A stretch of DNA of 64,000 nt, from contig JADFCV010000002.1 of the NCBI GenBank assembly GCA_017161655.1, forward strand, positions 282,822 through 346,821, in the 5' to 3' direction. Shown one piece after another: positions 37,278 to 46,847 of the stretch (its first letter is position 1; every line of letters begins with the position of its first letter). The position numbers and the translations under genes were made by a program. Source of the DNA: Candidatus Sumerlaeota bacterium. Its GTDB lineage: Bacteria > Sumerlaeota > Sumerlaeia > Sumerlaeales > Sumerlaeaceae. A model generated the notes under the pieces. The model ran no database searches, was not told the origin of the DNA, and saw only the letters and a program-made list of their open reading frames with translations.

Positions 37278-38330
37278 ATGCCTGAGCTCCGAAAAGATCC
37301 TGTGACAGGCCGGTGGGTAATTATCGCCACCGAGCGAGCAAGAAGACCGAACCAGTACGTAAAAATTGAAGAAGAACGGAAAGGCGGCTTCTGCCCCTTT
37401 TGCCCGGGAAACGAAAACACGACGCCGCCCGAAGTGCTAAGCTACCGGGCCAAGGATAGTCTCCCGAACAGTGAGGGGTGGTGGGTCCGTGTGGTCCCGA
37501 ACAAGTTCCCGGCTCTACAGCCTGAGGGTGAACTCAAACGCTCTGCCCATGGCATCTATGACAGGATGACAGGTATTGGTCGCCACGAAGTCCTTATTGA
37601 ATCCCCCAGCCATGAAAACACTTATGCCGACTTGCCTGAGCATCAAATTGAGGAGATTCTTTGGGCTTTTCGCGATCGAACGGTAGAGCTGCGCAAAGAT
37701 CGGCGCATGCGCTACATCATGATTTTTAAAAACTGGGGCCACGAAGCCGGAGCCTCAATCGAGCACCCCCATTCACAAATTATTGCACTACCAGTTGTCC
37801 CCAAACGGGTCCAAGAAGAATTGCATGGTGCTTCCAAGTACTACGACTTTCGGGAGCGCTGCGTCTATTGCGATATGATTCACCAAGAGACGGCCGACAA
37901 CGTGCGGACTATTGTCGAGAACGACACCTTTATCTCGTTCCTGCCTTTTGCAGGGCGCTTCCCCTTTGAAACGTGGATCGTGCCGCGGCTCCACTCAGCA
38001 TTTTTCTCCGATATCCAGAAAAACGAAGTCGTAGATCTGGCTCGAATTTTGAAAGAGACACTTTCGCTTCTGAAGCGAGCTCTCAATGATCCCCCCTACA
38101 ATTTTGTAATCCACACGACGCCCTTTGAGTCGGACGCGGGCACCGAGGCCTATCACTGGCATATTGAAATCATGCCCAAGCTGACGAAGGTCGCGGGATT
38201 CGAGTGGGGAAGCGGCTTCTACATTAACCCCACGCCTCCTGAGACGGCTGCCGAATTTCTGCGAAAACTCGCAGCCCGAAGTGGGGCGGACGTTGCCGAA
38301 GGAGGGCAAATCGTAGCGGCACTCGGTTAA
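37278..38330 (+). CDS. galT: Galactose-1-phosphate uridylyltransferase
   Basis: Exchanges UMP between UDP-glucose and galactose-1-phosphate in the Leloir pathway. The 350 residues carry the opening MPELRKDPVTGRWVIIATER, a zinc pair C39xxC42 in GFCPFCPGNE, and the active-site HPHSQ (163-167) in which the second His (165) is the nucleophile. The common form is HPHGQ, so Gly is changed to Ser. AGAGGA lies nine bases before the ATG. galK and galE are not adjacent. It overlaps the end of the convergent TIM-barrel gene by four bases. Some relatives act on other sugar nucleotides, so strict galactose use is probable rather than proven. Confidence 0.93.
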   Translation: MPELRKDPVTGRWVIIATERARRPNQYVKIEEERKGGFCPFCPGNENTTPPEVLSYRAKDSLPNSEGWWVRVVPNKFPALQPEGELKRSAHGIYDRMTGIGRHEVLIESPSHENTYADLPEHQIEEILWAFRDRTVELRKDRRMRYIMIFKNWGHEAGASIEHPHSQIIALPVVPKRVQEELHGASKYYDFRERCVYCDMIHQETADNVRTIVENDTFISFLPFAGRFPFETWIVPRLHSAFFSDIQKNEVVDLARILKETLSLLKRALNDPPYNFVIHTTPFESDAGTEAYHWHIEIMPKLTKVAGFEWGSGFYINPTPPETAAEFLRKLAARSGADVAEGGQIVAALG

Positions 38331-39094
38331 CACTCATCTGCAAAAAACGCCGGGAAGCTCTGGCGCAGGTAACCGTATCCTTGTGCGATGAGTTCCATAG
38401 CACCATCGCCGGGGTTGTCGACTTCGACAATAAAGTATTTGACGCCGCGTTCGCCTGCGACCGATAGGATGTGGGGCCAGTTCAAGATTCCGGACCCTAC
38501 GATTGTGTCCCTGCGGTCTGGTGAAGGCGCAAGGTCTTTGACGTGGATCATCGAGCACTTACCCGGAAACTTTGCTAAATAATTAGCGGGATCAACGCCG
38601 GCATACTGAGCCCAGTACACATCCAGTTGCAGTTCGTAGGGTTCTACCTGATCGAAAAGTAAATCAATTGGTCTCTGACCATCCCTGAGCGGTTCAAACT
38701 CACGTCCATGATTGTGGTAAGCGAGCGTTAGTCCAGCGTGAGCAAATTGATCGGCATAAAAGCGCAGTTCTTCTCGAAAAAATCGCCAATCGCCCGCCTC
38801 GTCGCCGACGTTTGCAGGTGGGCTTGGCACGGTGACATAGTGGCATCCTAATTCCCGCAGATCACGCGCAGTCCCTGGAAAGTCTCGACGAATGGCCTCC
38901 ATTGGCACATGCGCTGATATGGCTTTGAGGCCTGTCCTTTCTAGCAAACGACGCATCTCTTTTGCGTCGAGCCCACCAAAACCCGCCAGTTCAACGTAGC
39001 GGTAACCAATCGCCGCAACGGCTTGGATCGCGGCCTCAATGTCCTTGTTGCACGCTTCTCGTATGGTATAGAGTTGGAGACCAAGATACGGCAC
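38327..39094 (-). CDS. Sugar isomerase/epimerase-like TIM-barrel protein
   Basis: A 255-residue protein of the xylose isomerase-like TIM-barrel family (AP endonuclease 2 fold). Recognisable pieces are LGLQLYTIRE at the start, RYVELAGFGG, AYHNHGREF (metal-binding His and Glu region), QLDVYW (metal-binding Asp) and MIHVKD. This set is that of hydroxypyruvate isomerase-, inosose- or IolE-type enzymes that isomerise sugars or inositol derivatives with a divalent metal. The start at 39094 is chosen because AGGAGG sits nine bases upstream; the frame is open to 39115. It overlaps the galT stop, so both relate to sugar metabolism but are transcribed convergently. Confidence 0.85.
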   Translation of the reverse strand: MPYLGLQLYTIREACNKDIEAAIQAVAAIGYRYVELAGFGGLDAKEMRRLLERTGLKAISAHVPMEAIRRDFPGTARDLRELGCHYVTVPSPPANVGDEAGDWRFFREELRFYADQFAHAGLTLAYHNHGREFEPLRDGQRPIDLLFDQVEPYELQLDVYWAQYAGVDPANYLAKFPGKCSMIHVKDLAPSPDRRDTIVGSGILNWPHILSVAGERGVKYFIVEVDNPGDGAMELIAQGYGYLRQSFPAFFADEC

Positions 39095-39246
39095 CTTGTT
39101 CACCCTCCTGTTCACTTTTACTTCGAGGTAGCGACAGTTGCTTCTAGGAATAAATTTGCGCTACTTTGTGATTTCTAGCTTGAAGATTTCTCAAGGCGGC
39201 ATGCCGACTAATCGCCAGCTCCGAACAGCGAAAGTTTTTCAGAGTT

Positions 39247-39270
39247 GGAGGAGTTCGTAAGAATTCCTCC
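39247..39270 (+). ncRNA. Hairpin with GUAA tetraloop, possible small RNA part
   Basis: GGAGGAGTTC (39247-39256) pairs with GAATTCCTCC (39261-39270), with one G-T wobble, around the tetraloop GTAA, which is a GNRA-type loop. It directly precedes a strong GC-rich hairpin with a T-run on the same strand at 39273-39315. Both lie in an otherwise gene-free 260-base gap. No coding gene on the plus strand leads into them, so a small RNA ending at the terminator is a reasonable guess. Confidence 0.35.
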
Positions 39271-39272
39271 AC

Positions 39273-39315
39273 CGGCCCGGCGTCCGCACCCCCTCCGCCG
39301 GGCCGTCACTTTTTG
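39273..39315 (+). terminator. Strong orphan intrinsic terminator
   Basis: CGGCCCGGCG (39273-39282) pairs perfectly with CGCCGGGCCG (39296-39305) around a 13-base loop, and TCACTTTTT follows. The T-run shows plus-strand orientation, yet both neighbouring genes are on the minus strand. It thus terminates either an unannotated plus-strand RNA starting between about 39116 and 39240, or transcription reading through from galT. Confidence 0.75.
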
Positions 39316-39354
39316 GGTCACAGTTCATTGCCCGACAGATTGGCTGCCGTTTGG

Positions 39355-40173
39355 TCAGCCGTGATTCTCTGCTGTTTGTGGTGTCCCTCCGGTGCTCGTT
39401 TTCTCCACGACGTCTAACGCATAGTTCGACAGCGCATCGGCAAGTTTGTTGTTTTCGCGCGAGACGTAATCGATGGAAAATCTTTTGAATTGCTTTGCTA
39501 GGGAGTGAGCCGCTGCCGCCTTCTCCCTCAGCCCCGCATTCTTGATTTTGTAATCCCCCTTCATTTGTTTCACCAACAATTCGCTATCACTCAGAACAAA
39601 GATCTGCTCTATTCCGAGATCGAGCGCCGTCTTGAGCGCCTCAATCAGTGCTGTGTATTCGGCAATGTTATTTGTCGCCGTTCCAATGGGCAACGCTTGC
39701 TGGGCGATTTTGTGCCCTTCCATATCAAAAATGGCAAATCCGATTCCGGCTGGCCCGGGATTGCCGCGCGATGCCCCATCGACAAACACTTTGGCGACCT
39801 TCACCTGACCGCGTCGCGATTCATCAACGAAAGGCTTGAGCTCTGGTTTTGGTTTGGGCTCGCGTTTTGATGGACTACTTTTTGTGCCTTTGTTTTCCCC
39901 ACCTCGTGGGAAATCTCCATCTGTCGAGGGCCCCTCGAGTTCCCAAGTCGGCATGAGACCCTCTTGTTTTGCCAGGTGCCGCAAAAATTCTGCACAAAAG
40001 TGAAACGCCGACCTCAGGGGGGCATCGGTAATGTCGTGATAGCGCGCGAAAACCTCAGAAACGTCGCCATCGCGTGTAGCCAAGATATCAAGGACGCGGT
40101 AAAATGGCACTTCACTGTTTCGGATACTGAGTGCCTTCTGAAGCAGTCTTCGGCTTTCTCGATCCAGGGGCAT
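39355..40173 (-). CDS. Ribonuclease HI with extra N-terminal domain
   Basis: A 272-residue enzyme that cuts RNA in RNA-DNA hybrids. The C-terminal RNase HI domain (about 124-255) contains all four catalytic acids: Asp132 (VDGASRGNPG), Glu172 (NNIAEYTAL), Asp196 (LSDSELL) and Asp246 (NKLADAL). The N-terminal 75 residues are a small helical domain, followed by a basic, Lys/Pro/Ser-rich linker (about 80-120). This is not the Cys-poor Rnh hybrid-binding domain I would expect, and no known domain is recognised. The frame is open much further upstream, but a start at 40173 with GAGGAGA eight bases upstream avoids overlapping uvrA. It is divergent from uvrA. Confidence 0.9.
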   Translation of the reverse strand: MPLDRESRRLLQKALSIRNSEVPFYRVLDILATRDGDVSEVFARYHDITDAPLRSAFHFCAEFLRHLAKQEGLMPTWELEGPSTDGDFPRGGENKGTKSSPSKREPKPKPELKPFVDESRRGQVKVAKVFVDGASRGNPGPAGIGFAIFDMEGHKIAQQALPIGTATNNIAEYTALIEALKTALDLGIEQIFVLSDSELLVKQMKGDYKIKNAGLREKAAAAHSLAKQFKRFSIDYVSRENNKLADALSNYALDVVEKTSTGGTPQTAENHG

Positions 40174-40257
40174 ACCGAAAGTCTCCTCGTTAAACAAGCA
40201 CCGACTACACTGATCGGTAGCGATAGTAAAAGTGCACCTACGTGTAGCTATTAGGCA

Positions 40258-43149
40258 ATGAGTACTCAACACGCCATTGTCGTCCGCGGAGCAGCAGAAC
40301 ACAATCTGAAATCGGTCGATGTTTCGTTTCCGCGCAACGCACTCACTGTCATCACCGGGCTGAGCGGCAGTGGCAAGAGTTCGCTTGCTTTCGATACGAT
40401 TTATGCTGAAGGGCAACGGCGCTACCTGGAGAGTTTGTCCGCGTATGCACGCCAGTTCCTCGAGCAGATGCACAAGCCACGGGTCGAGCTTGTTGAGGGC
40501 CTCTCTCCAGCAATATCGATCGAACAAAAAACAATTAGTAAGAACCCTCGCTCCACTGTGGGCACGGTTACGGAAATCTACGACTATCTCCGGATTCTCT
40601 ACGCCAACATCGGCCGCCCTCATTGTCCAAAGTGCAGTAAGCCGATTGCGCAGCTAGGCGTGGAGCAGATTGCGGATCAAGTGTTTTCCTGGCCTGAAGG
40701 GACACGGTTTCTCGTGCTTGCGCCAATCATACGCGAGCGAAAAGGTGAACATCGTGAGCTACTCGAGCAAGCACGCCGCGAAGGGTTCGCCCGGGCAGTT
40801 GTGGACGGCAAAGTGTGGGAACTCGAAGAACTTCCTCCGTTAGCAAAATCAAAAAAACACAATATATCCCTTGTGGTTGATCGCCTTGTCGTGAGCTCGC
40901 AAATGCGAGGTCGCCTTATCGAGGCATTGCAGCTGGCCCTGCGCAAAGCTGATGGCCTGGTCGTTATTCGCGACCTGACGTCTGAACGAGACCACCTTTT
41001 TAGCGAGCGTTTCTCATGCCCCGATTGTGGCATTGCAATCGAAGAGCTTACCCACCGTTTGTTTTCTTTCAACTCGCCAGTGGGCGCGTGTCCGAAATGT
41101 GAAGGGCTCGGCGTGCTTCAGGAGATAGACCCAGACCTCGTTGTTTCGGATCCTTCACTTAGCATTCATGAAGGCGCGTTGGAGAACTGGCTTGAAATTG
41201 CAGGAGACCAGCCCTCACGTTCTGCCTCCTCATGGGCACGCCGTCTTTTCCAGGCTCTTGCTGAGCATTACCGCTTCAGCCTCGACACTCCGTTCCAAAA
41301 GCTCCCGCGAAAAATACAGCGCATCTTACTCTACGGCACGCAGGGCGAGTCGTTTCCGGCAAGGCTTCGCACCCGCAACAATACCGCCGAGTCGGAGATA
41401 GCATGGGAAGGAATTGTTCCCTTCCTTGAGAGAAAATTGGCTGAGAATCCCGACTCGCCGGCACGCGAGTTCATCCGTGATGTCCCTTGTCCACTCTGTC
41501 ATGGTCAGCGACTAAAGCCAGCTGCCTTAGCCGTGCGACTAGGCGATTATAACATCAGCGAATTGTGTGCCCTGTCGGCGGCACGCATCCATGACTTTCT
41601 CAGCAATCTTCAGCTTTCTGCGCGCGAGCAACAAATTGCAGGACTGGTGCTGAAAGAAATCAGGGACCGATTACGTTTCCTTATTGAGGTTGGGCTGGGC
41701 TATCTCACGCTTGACCGTCCAGCAGCCACGTTAGCTGGCGGCGAAGCCCAACGCATTCGTCTTGCTACCCAAATCGGAAGCCAACTCGTGGGGGTCCTCT
41801 ATGTGCTTGATGAGCCGTCAATTGGTCTTCATCAGCGTGACAACGACCGCTTGATTGCCATGTTGCAGCGACTTCGCGATCTGGGGAACACGGTCATCGT
41901 GGTGGAACACGATGAACACATGATTCGGTCCGCCGATTATGTCATCGATCTTGGTCCTGGTGCAGGCGTCGAAGGTGGGTATGTCGTTGCTGCTGGCCCT
42001 CCAGCGGAAATCGAACGGTCGCCCGCCTCCCTCACTGGCAAATATCTTCGTGGCGAACTCGCAATCGAATTGCCAGCGCACCGTCGACGGCCTGATCCTG
42101 CCCGTCGTCTGATTGTTCGCGGAGCCACAGAACACAATCTTAAGAACATAGATGTGGAATTTCCGCTTGGTCTTTTTATTTGCGTAACTGGCGTTAGTGG
42201 AAGTGGGAAATCCACGCTCGTAAACGATGTGCTCTATCGGGCATTAGCCCAACATCTGTATCGCGCCAAAGTAAAGGCGGGGGCACATCGTACGATTGAA
42301 GGACTCGAACACATCGATAAGGTGGTTGATGTTGACCAAGCTCCCATCGGCCGTACCCCACGTTCCAATCCGGGAACATACACTGGATTGCTCAGTCCCA
42401 TACGCGAGCTTTTCGCTCAACTCCCGGAGGCACGTGCCCGCGGTTACACACCTGGTCGTTTTAGTTTTAATGTCAAAGGCGGAAGATGTGAAGCTTGTCA
42501 GGGCGACGGCCTCGTAAGAGTCGAGATGCATTTTCTGCCTGACGTCTATGTGGAATGTGAAGTGTGCAAGGGACGCCGCTTTAGCCAGGAGACACTTGAA
42601 ATAACTTATCGCGGTTACTCGATCGCTGATGTGCTGGAGATGACGGTGGACGAGGCACTGGAACTGTTTCATGCGGTCCCTGCCATAGCTAACAAGGTAT
42701 TAATTCTTCAAAAGGTCGGTTTAGGTTATGTTGCTCTTGGGCAGAGCGCCACAACCCTGAGTGGGGGAGAGGCCCAGCGTATCAAATTAGCAAAAGAGCT
42801 TTCACGACGAGCGACAGGACGTACATTTTACATTCTCGACGAGCCAACCACCGGTCTCCATTTCGAAGATGTTCGCAAGCTTCTTGTTCTCTTGCAGGCT
42901 CTCGTCGATCAAGGAAACACCGTCGTCGTAATCGAGCATAATCTCGATGTGATTAAATGCGCAGATTGGATTATCGATTTAGGGCCCGAAGGCGGAGAAA
43001 ATGGTGGCTATGTCGTCGCAGTTGGCTCTCCAGAGGATGTTGCGAAGACAGCAGGCTCCATCACTGGTCACTACCTGCGAGAGGTGCTTGAAAGGAAAAA
43101 AGCGAAGTCCGTTTCGCATCGTCGTATGGAAAAACGTCTCTCGTGTTGA
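40258..43149 (+). CDS. uvrA: Excinuclease ABC subunit A
   Basis: The DNA-damage recognition ATPase of nucleotide excision repair, acting with UvrB. Its 963 residues have two ABC ATPase halves: Walker A GLSGSGKS (about 35-42) and GVSGSGKS (about 644-651). The zinc-binding motifs CPKC (about 124), CPDCG...CPKCEGLG in the signature insertion and the second-half CEACQGDG...CEVCKGRRF are present. The two ABC signature sequences (LAGGEAQRI and LSGGEAQRI) and [16 protein letters not shown] Walker B regions are also clear. Length and motif order are standard. uvrB and uvrC are not in the window. The stop overlaps the open frame of the CPBP protease gene downstream. Confidence 0.97.
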   Translation: MSTQHAIVVRGAAEHNLKSVDVSFPRNALTVITGLSGSGKSSLAFDTIYAEGQRRYLESLSAYARQFLEQMHKPRVELVEGLSPAISIEQKTISKNPRSTVGTVTEIYDYLRILYANIGRPHCPKCSKPIAQLGVEQIADQVFSWPEGTRFLVLAPIIRERKGEHRELLEQARREGFARAVVDGKVWELEELPPLAKSKKHNISLVVDRLVVSSQMRGRLIEALQLALRKADGLVVIRDLTSERDHLFSERFSCPDCGIAIEELTHRLFSFNSPVGACPKCEGLGVLQEIDPDLVVSDPSLSIHEGALENWLEIAGDQPSRSASSWARRLFQALAEHYRFSLDTPFQKLPRKIQRILLYGTQGESFPARLRTRNNTAESEIAWEGIVPFLERKLAENPDSPAREFIRDVPCPLCHGQRLKPAALAVRLGDYNISELCALSAARIHDFLSNLQLSAREQQIAGLVLKEIRDRLRFLIEVGLGYLTLDRPAATLAGGEAQRIRLATQIGSQLVGVLYVLDEPSIGLHQRDNDRLIAMLQRLRDLGNTVIVVEHDEHMIRSADYVIDLGPGAGVEGGYVVAAGPPAEIERSPASLTGKYLRGELAIELPAHRRRPDPARRLIVRGATEHNLKNIDVEFPLGLFICVTGVSGSGKSTLVNDVLYRALAQHLYRAKVKAGAHRTIEGLEHIDKVVDVDQAPIGRTPRSNPGTYTGLLSPIRELFAQLPEARARGYTPGRFSFNVKGGRCEACQGDGLVRVEMHFLPDVYVECEVCKGRRFSQETLEITYRGYSIADVLEMTVDEALELFHAVPAIANKVLILQKVGLGYVALGQSATTLSGGEAQRIKLAKELSRRATGRTFYILDEPTTGLHFEDVRKLLVLLQALVDQGNTVVVIEHNLDVIKCADWIIDLGPEGGENGGYVVAVGSPEDVAKTAGSITGHYLREVLERKKAKSVSHRRMEKRLSC

Positions 43150-43187
43150 ACGTAGGCCCCGGCAGAATTCACAGCCCCAGCATCTTG

Positions 43188-44027
43188 ATGATTGCCACTA
43201 TGTCAGACCTGGTAAGCACCGTTTTTCAGTTTATGATGTTCTTCATCATAGTTGCTGCAGCACTGGAAGCATTTTATCGCTGTGCTGTTTCTGTCACAGC
43301 AGGGGGCCATGACCGTGTGCGTTTTTATCGGGCTGGCCTCCTGGCCATTTGCTATTTTGTCCTTGCGACAGCGTCAGGAATCCTCGTCGGCGCTCATCAC
43401 CACTTAGGGCACTCGTTTCAGGTAACCACACTTCTCGACTTCGTGATCATTTTCTTTACTGCGTTTCCAGCTGCTCGCTTGTTTGTTGCAGCGCGTTTCC
43501 CGCCGGATGTTCTCTCTCATTGGATCACATCGGGACGTCTCGCTGCTCGTCCACCGAAGCGAAAGCTGGTCTTCGAGATTGCGGGACTGTTCCTCATCTG
43601 CGTGGTGGTATCGGTCGTCCCCCTCTTCGTAACATCCTGGCAGTATGGGCCGCAGGGGAGAATGCTTCAAGAGTTGCTCATGAAGCAGCCACTTGTTTTG
43701 TTCTGGCTGATTCTTCGGGCTCCTTTTTCAGAGGAACTTCTCTTCCGTGGCTACGTTTTTCCGCGCTTCTATCTGCTAATAAGCCGACGGCTCCCAAAAC
43801 AAGTTGCGTTGTCTGCAGCAGCCGTTGCGAGTGCGGTCATCTTCGCAAGTGGTCATACGCAACTCATGCTCCCCGAGTGGCTAAAGCTCTCCCAGGCATT
43901 CTTGCTTGGTCTGGCACTGGCTTATGTAGCTTATCGCGGCGGACTGCTGGCAGCTGTCTTGTTTCACATAGGATTCAACGCTCTTGCGTTCTTGCTGTCT
44001 TTCGTTTCACAAGGTCTTTTACGTTAG
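43188..44027 (+). CDS. CPBP-family intramembrane metalloprotease
   Basis: A membrane protein of 279 residues with the CPBP (CAAX/bacteriocin-processing) protease motifs: EELLFRG (first, with two Glu and Arg), FASGHTQ (second, FxxxH) and HIGFN (third, HxxxN). About seven to eight membrane spans are visible. The family includes prenyl-protein proteases, bacteriocin-immunity proteins and MroQ-type quorum-peptide processors. The start is uncertain: a TTG at 43143 overlaps uvrA and ATGs exist at 43188 and 43200, none with a good ribosome-binding site. It runs directly into the ABC-2 transporter operon 15 bases later and may act with it. Confidence 0.8.
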   Translation: MIATMSDLVSTVFQFMMFFIIVAAALEAFYRCAVSVTAGGHDRVRFYRAGLLAICYFVLATASGILVGAHHHLGHSFQVTTLLDFVIIFFTAFPAARLFVAARFPPDVLSHWITSGRLAARPPKRKLVFEIAGLFLICVVVSVVPLFVTSWQYGPQGRMLQELLMKQPLVLFWLILRAPFSEELLFRGYVFPRFYLLISRRLPKQVALSAAAVASAVIFASGHTQLMLPEWLKLSQAFLLGLALAYVAYRGGLLAAVLFHIGFNALAFLLSFVSQGLLR

Positions 44028-44042
44028 AGGTGCGGTTTATTG

Positions 44043-44969
44043 ATGCTCGTCCATATTGAAAACCTGACAACAGGATATGAGCGCGAACTGGTTTTCCAAG
44101 ATGTATGCTTGTCATTTGAGGGAGGAGCTGCTGCTCTCGTAGGACCAAACGGAGCTGGCAAAACAACCCTCCTGCGTACCCTTCTCGGCTTTCTTCCTTT
44201 CCGCCGTGGGCACGTCCAAGTATGTGGCCACGAGTTGCCAGCAGAAGCCCTGGCCATACGCGCAAAAATCGGTTACATGCCTGAGGGCGATGCCATCGTC
44301 GGGGGACTCTCGGCAGTGGAGTTTGTCACTTTTCTGGCCGAGCTTTCGGGCTTGCCGCGACGCGTGGCTATCGAGCGCTCTCACAGCGCGCTGAATTATG
44401 TTGGCTTGGGCGAGGCGCGCTATCGCACACTCGAGACGTTTTCATCGGGAATGCGACAGCGGGTAAAGCTTGCGCAGGCCATTGTCCATGATCCAGAGCT
44501 CCTGCTGTTGGACGAACCAACGGATGGCATGGACCCCGCAGGCCGCAACGAAATGCTCCAATTATTGCATGAGCTCGCCTACGAGAAGGGAATGAACATG
44601 ATTATTTGTAGCCATCTGCTGGACGATGTCGAGCACGTGGCACGAGAGATTATCCTCATAAACGAAGGGAAAATTGTTTCGCGGAAATTGACCTCTTCGC
44701 GGTTTGATTCCGAAGAAGTGTTCCTTCTCCGTGTCCAGGGCGATCTCCAGCTGTACGCACGCCAACTTACTGAAAAGGGGATACGCGTCCTAGGTGAACC
44801 GGAAGGGGCAATGCTGCGTGTTGCCCTAGCTTCACGGAGTGAGACAGAAAAGCTTTTCGCTGCAGCCGAGGCCAGCGGAAGCGTCCTTCTTCGCGTCGAA
44901 CCCGTGGAAAAGAAAGCCGCAGACGTCGTTCTTGAGCTTCTAGAGGGAAACCCCAATGCCAATCTATGA
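44043..44969 (+). CDS. ABC transporter ATPase, ABC-2 export type (1)
   Basis: A 308-residue ATPase of the CcmA/NatA-type subfamily. Walker A is GPNGAGKTT (about 38-46), the signature is SSGMRQRVKLAQA, and Walker B is LLLDEPTDGMDP. The C-terminal about 90 residues beyond the ATPase core form an extra domain typical of ABC-2 exporter ATPases. It overlaps the start of the permease gene at 44956 by 14 bases, so the two are coupled. A second ATPase-permease pair follows, suggesting either two transporters or one with two unlike halves. Confidence 0.9.
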   Translation: MLVHIENLTTGYERELVFQDVCLSFEGGAAALVGPNGAGKTTLLRTLLGFLPFRRGHVQVCGHELPAEALAIRAKIGYMPEGDAIVGGLSAVEFVTFLAELSGLPRRVAIERSHSALNYVGLGEARYRTLETFSSGMRQRVKLAQAIVHDPELLLLDEPTDGMDPAGRNEMLQLLHELAYEKGMNMIICSHLLDDVEHVAREIILINEGKIVSRKLTSSRFDSEEVFLLRVQGDLQLYARQLTEKGIRVLGEPEGAMLRVALASRSETEKLFAAAEASGSVLLRVEPVEKKAADVVLELLEGNPNANL

Positions 44970-45879
44970 TCTTTCCTATCAGCGTTACGACGGGCCCCGG
45001 CGGTTAGGCTTTCTGTGGTGGACGATAGCTCGCACAACTGCACAAGCCACCCTCAAGAAACCAGCTAACTCCAGATACCTCTTTTTCATTTTTGTCACAT
45101 TTCTTGGGTTTGCATTCCTTGTCTACTTCTGGCGCACGGCGACAGAGTATGCCACTGCACTATTCGAGATAGATCCCGACACCGGCAGCCTAGAGATACG
45201 TTTAGGTCACTACAAATTCCCCCTCAGCCTTGTCTTTTTTCGCTATCTCAGTATTCTTTTTTGGCCAGTCATACTCTATGTGATCACAAGTGTATCAGCT
45301 GCTCTTTCCGCCGACGTGCTGGGAGGTGGGCTAACGGTGATTCTCGCGCGGCCACTTCGACGGCGGCATTACGTGTTTGGGAAAGTGCTCGGACTCGCCG
45401 GTCCACCGACACTGTCTGCTACGCTTGTGATCTTCGGGGCCTTTGTTCTCTTATGGGGATATTATTTTAACTTTTTTCAGATGCTGCACCATCTTCCAGT
45501 TCTTCTCTGCAGCAGTTTGTACCTGTTTCTGGCAGGGGGCATGTGTGGCCTGAGTGCCGTAGCTTTTCACCCGCGGACCTCAACATTTCGCAAATCAGCA
45601 GGTTGGCTTTTCTTTTATTGGTTTGGGACGTGGATTTTCTCCACGGCCTCCTCGAATCAGGCTCTTCGGACCATTGTCTCCATGGGCTCCCCCATCCATC
45701 TTCTCGATGGCATATATCTTTGGCTAACAGGAGTGTCGAATCCACAAGGTGTTGACAGTCGTTTCTTGCGAGACGTCATCACAGGCGACGTGCCTTTTTA
45801 CCTTCTGCCTTCAGCTTTGCTTGTTCACTTTCTCTTACTAGCGTGGCGCACCCGGAATTTGTTCGTGGGGGTGCGATGA
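44956..45879 (+). CDS. ABC-2 type permease (1)
   Basis: A 307-residue inner-membrane subunit with about six hydrophobic spans. The first span starts near residue 45. A hydrophilic loop with EIDPDTGSLEIRL lies at about 72-86, followed by the remaining spans, as in the ABC-2 permeases of NosY or GldF type. It begins MPIYDLSYQRYDGPR, a characteristic opening of this permease family. Its start overlaps the preceding ATPase gene and its stop is one base from the next ATPase start. The substrate is unknown; family members export lipids, glycans or peptides, or insert copper-enzyme cofactors. Confidence 0.82.
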   Translation: MPIYDLSYQRYDGPRRLGFLWWTIARTTAQATLKKPANSRYLFFIFVTFLGFAFLVYFWRTATEYATALFEIDPDTGSLEIRLGHYKFPLSLVFFRYLSILFWPVILYVITSVSAALSADVLGGGLTVILARPLRRRHYVFGKVLGLAGPPTLSATLVIFGAFVLLWGYYFNFFQMLHHLPVLLCSSLYLFLAGGMCGLSAVAFHPRTSTFRKSAGWLFFYWFGTWIFSTASSNQALRTIVSMGSPIHLLDGIYLWLTGVSNPQGVDSRFLRDVITGDVPFYLLPSALLVHFLLLAWRTRNLFVGVR

Positions 45880-45880
45880 C

Positions 45881-46837
45881 ATGACCATGAGAAATAGGTC
45901 GCAATTCGAAAACCAGGACGGTGCTATTGTCTGCCACGGGGTCAGTAAGTGGTATGGCCAAGTCATAGCGCTCAATAACATTTCCTTAGAAATAAGCGCG
46001 GGCATTGTTGGCCTCCTGGGACCAAACGGGGCCGGGAAGACCACGCTTCTGGAACTTCTTACGGGACGTTTGCGCCCAAGCCGCGGTCGAGTGCGTGTGT
46101 TCGGAATGGACCCGTGGACACAACCCCAAGTGTTCCGTAGGGTTGGTTATTGCCCTGATTCAGATGGTGTTTACGAAAAGATGTCCGCTCTCGAATTTGT
46201 CTCTCTTTTGGGGCGGCTGAGTGGCCTTTCCGCGGAGGAAAGTCACAAGAGCGCTGTTGCCCGTCTGGATTTGGTGGGCTTGTCCCGGTTTACCCATCAG
46301 AAGGTCGGCACTTTCTCCAAGGGAATGAAGCAACGCGTGAAGCTTGCGGCTGCCTTAGTTCACGATCCCGACCTCCTTGTTCTCGATGAACCTTTGAACG
46401 GTCTCGACCCTATAGCGCGAATTAAGATGATTCGTGTTCTCCGAGAGCTCGCCGAGAGCGGGATGGTGATCCTTTTATCCAGCCATATTCTTGCAGAAGT
46501 CGAGGCGCTGACATCGCACATCATCCTCATCCACCACGGTAACATCCTGGCCGAGGGGAAAATCGAAGAGATTCGTGCTCTCATTGCAAACCAGCCCTAC
46601 ACCTACAGGATTCAAACAGACGATCCTCGATCTTTGGCCCGAGCTCTCGTGATGGTGCCCGCAGTAGAGTCAGTGGAATTCGATTTGGAAAACTCGTCCC
46701 TTATCGTCCGAACTGCAGAGGCAGCGGCACTTTGCAAAGCGGTTCAAGAGCTCGTGTGCAAGGAAGGACACATGGTAACCTCTTTAGCTCCCTTAGATGA
46801 TTCGCTGGAGGCAGTGTTCCAATATCTCGTAAAGTAA
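45881..46837 (+). CDS. ABC transporter ATPase, ABC-2 export type (2)
   Basis: A 318-residue paralogue of the ATPase at 44043. Walker A is GPNGAGKTT, the signature is FSKGMKQRVKLAAAL, and Walker B is LLVLDEPLNGLDP. A C-terminal extension of about 90 residues again marks the exporter subfamily. The start is one base after the permease stop, and the partner permease follows after ten bases. This arrangement (ATPase, permease, ATPase, permease) is compact and clearly one transcription unit. The two ATPases are similar enough to have arisen by duplication of the pair. Confidence 0.9.
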   Translation: MTMRNRSQFENQDGAIVCHGVSKWYGQVIALNNISLEISAGIVGLLGPNGAGKTTLLELLTGRLRPSRGRVRVFGMDPWTQPQVFRRVGYCPDSDGVYEKMSALEFVSLLGRLSGLSAEESHKSAVARLDLVGLSRFTHQKVGTFSKGMKQRVKLAAALVHDPDLLVLDEPLNGLDPIARIKMIRVLRELAESGMVILLSSHILAEVEALTSHIILIHHGNILAEGKIEEIRALIANQPYTYRIQTDDPRSLARALVMVPAVESVEFDLENSSLIVRTAEAAALCKAVQELVCKEGHMVTSLAPLDDSLEAVFQYLVK

Positions 46838-46847
46838 AGTCGAGGCT

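Noticed and set aside
40174-40623. N-terminal extension of the RNase HI frame across the uvrA start
   Set aside because: The extension overlaps uvrA on the opposite strand, whereas 40173 has a good ribosome-binding site and leaves an 84-base divergent promoter region.
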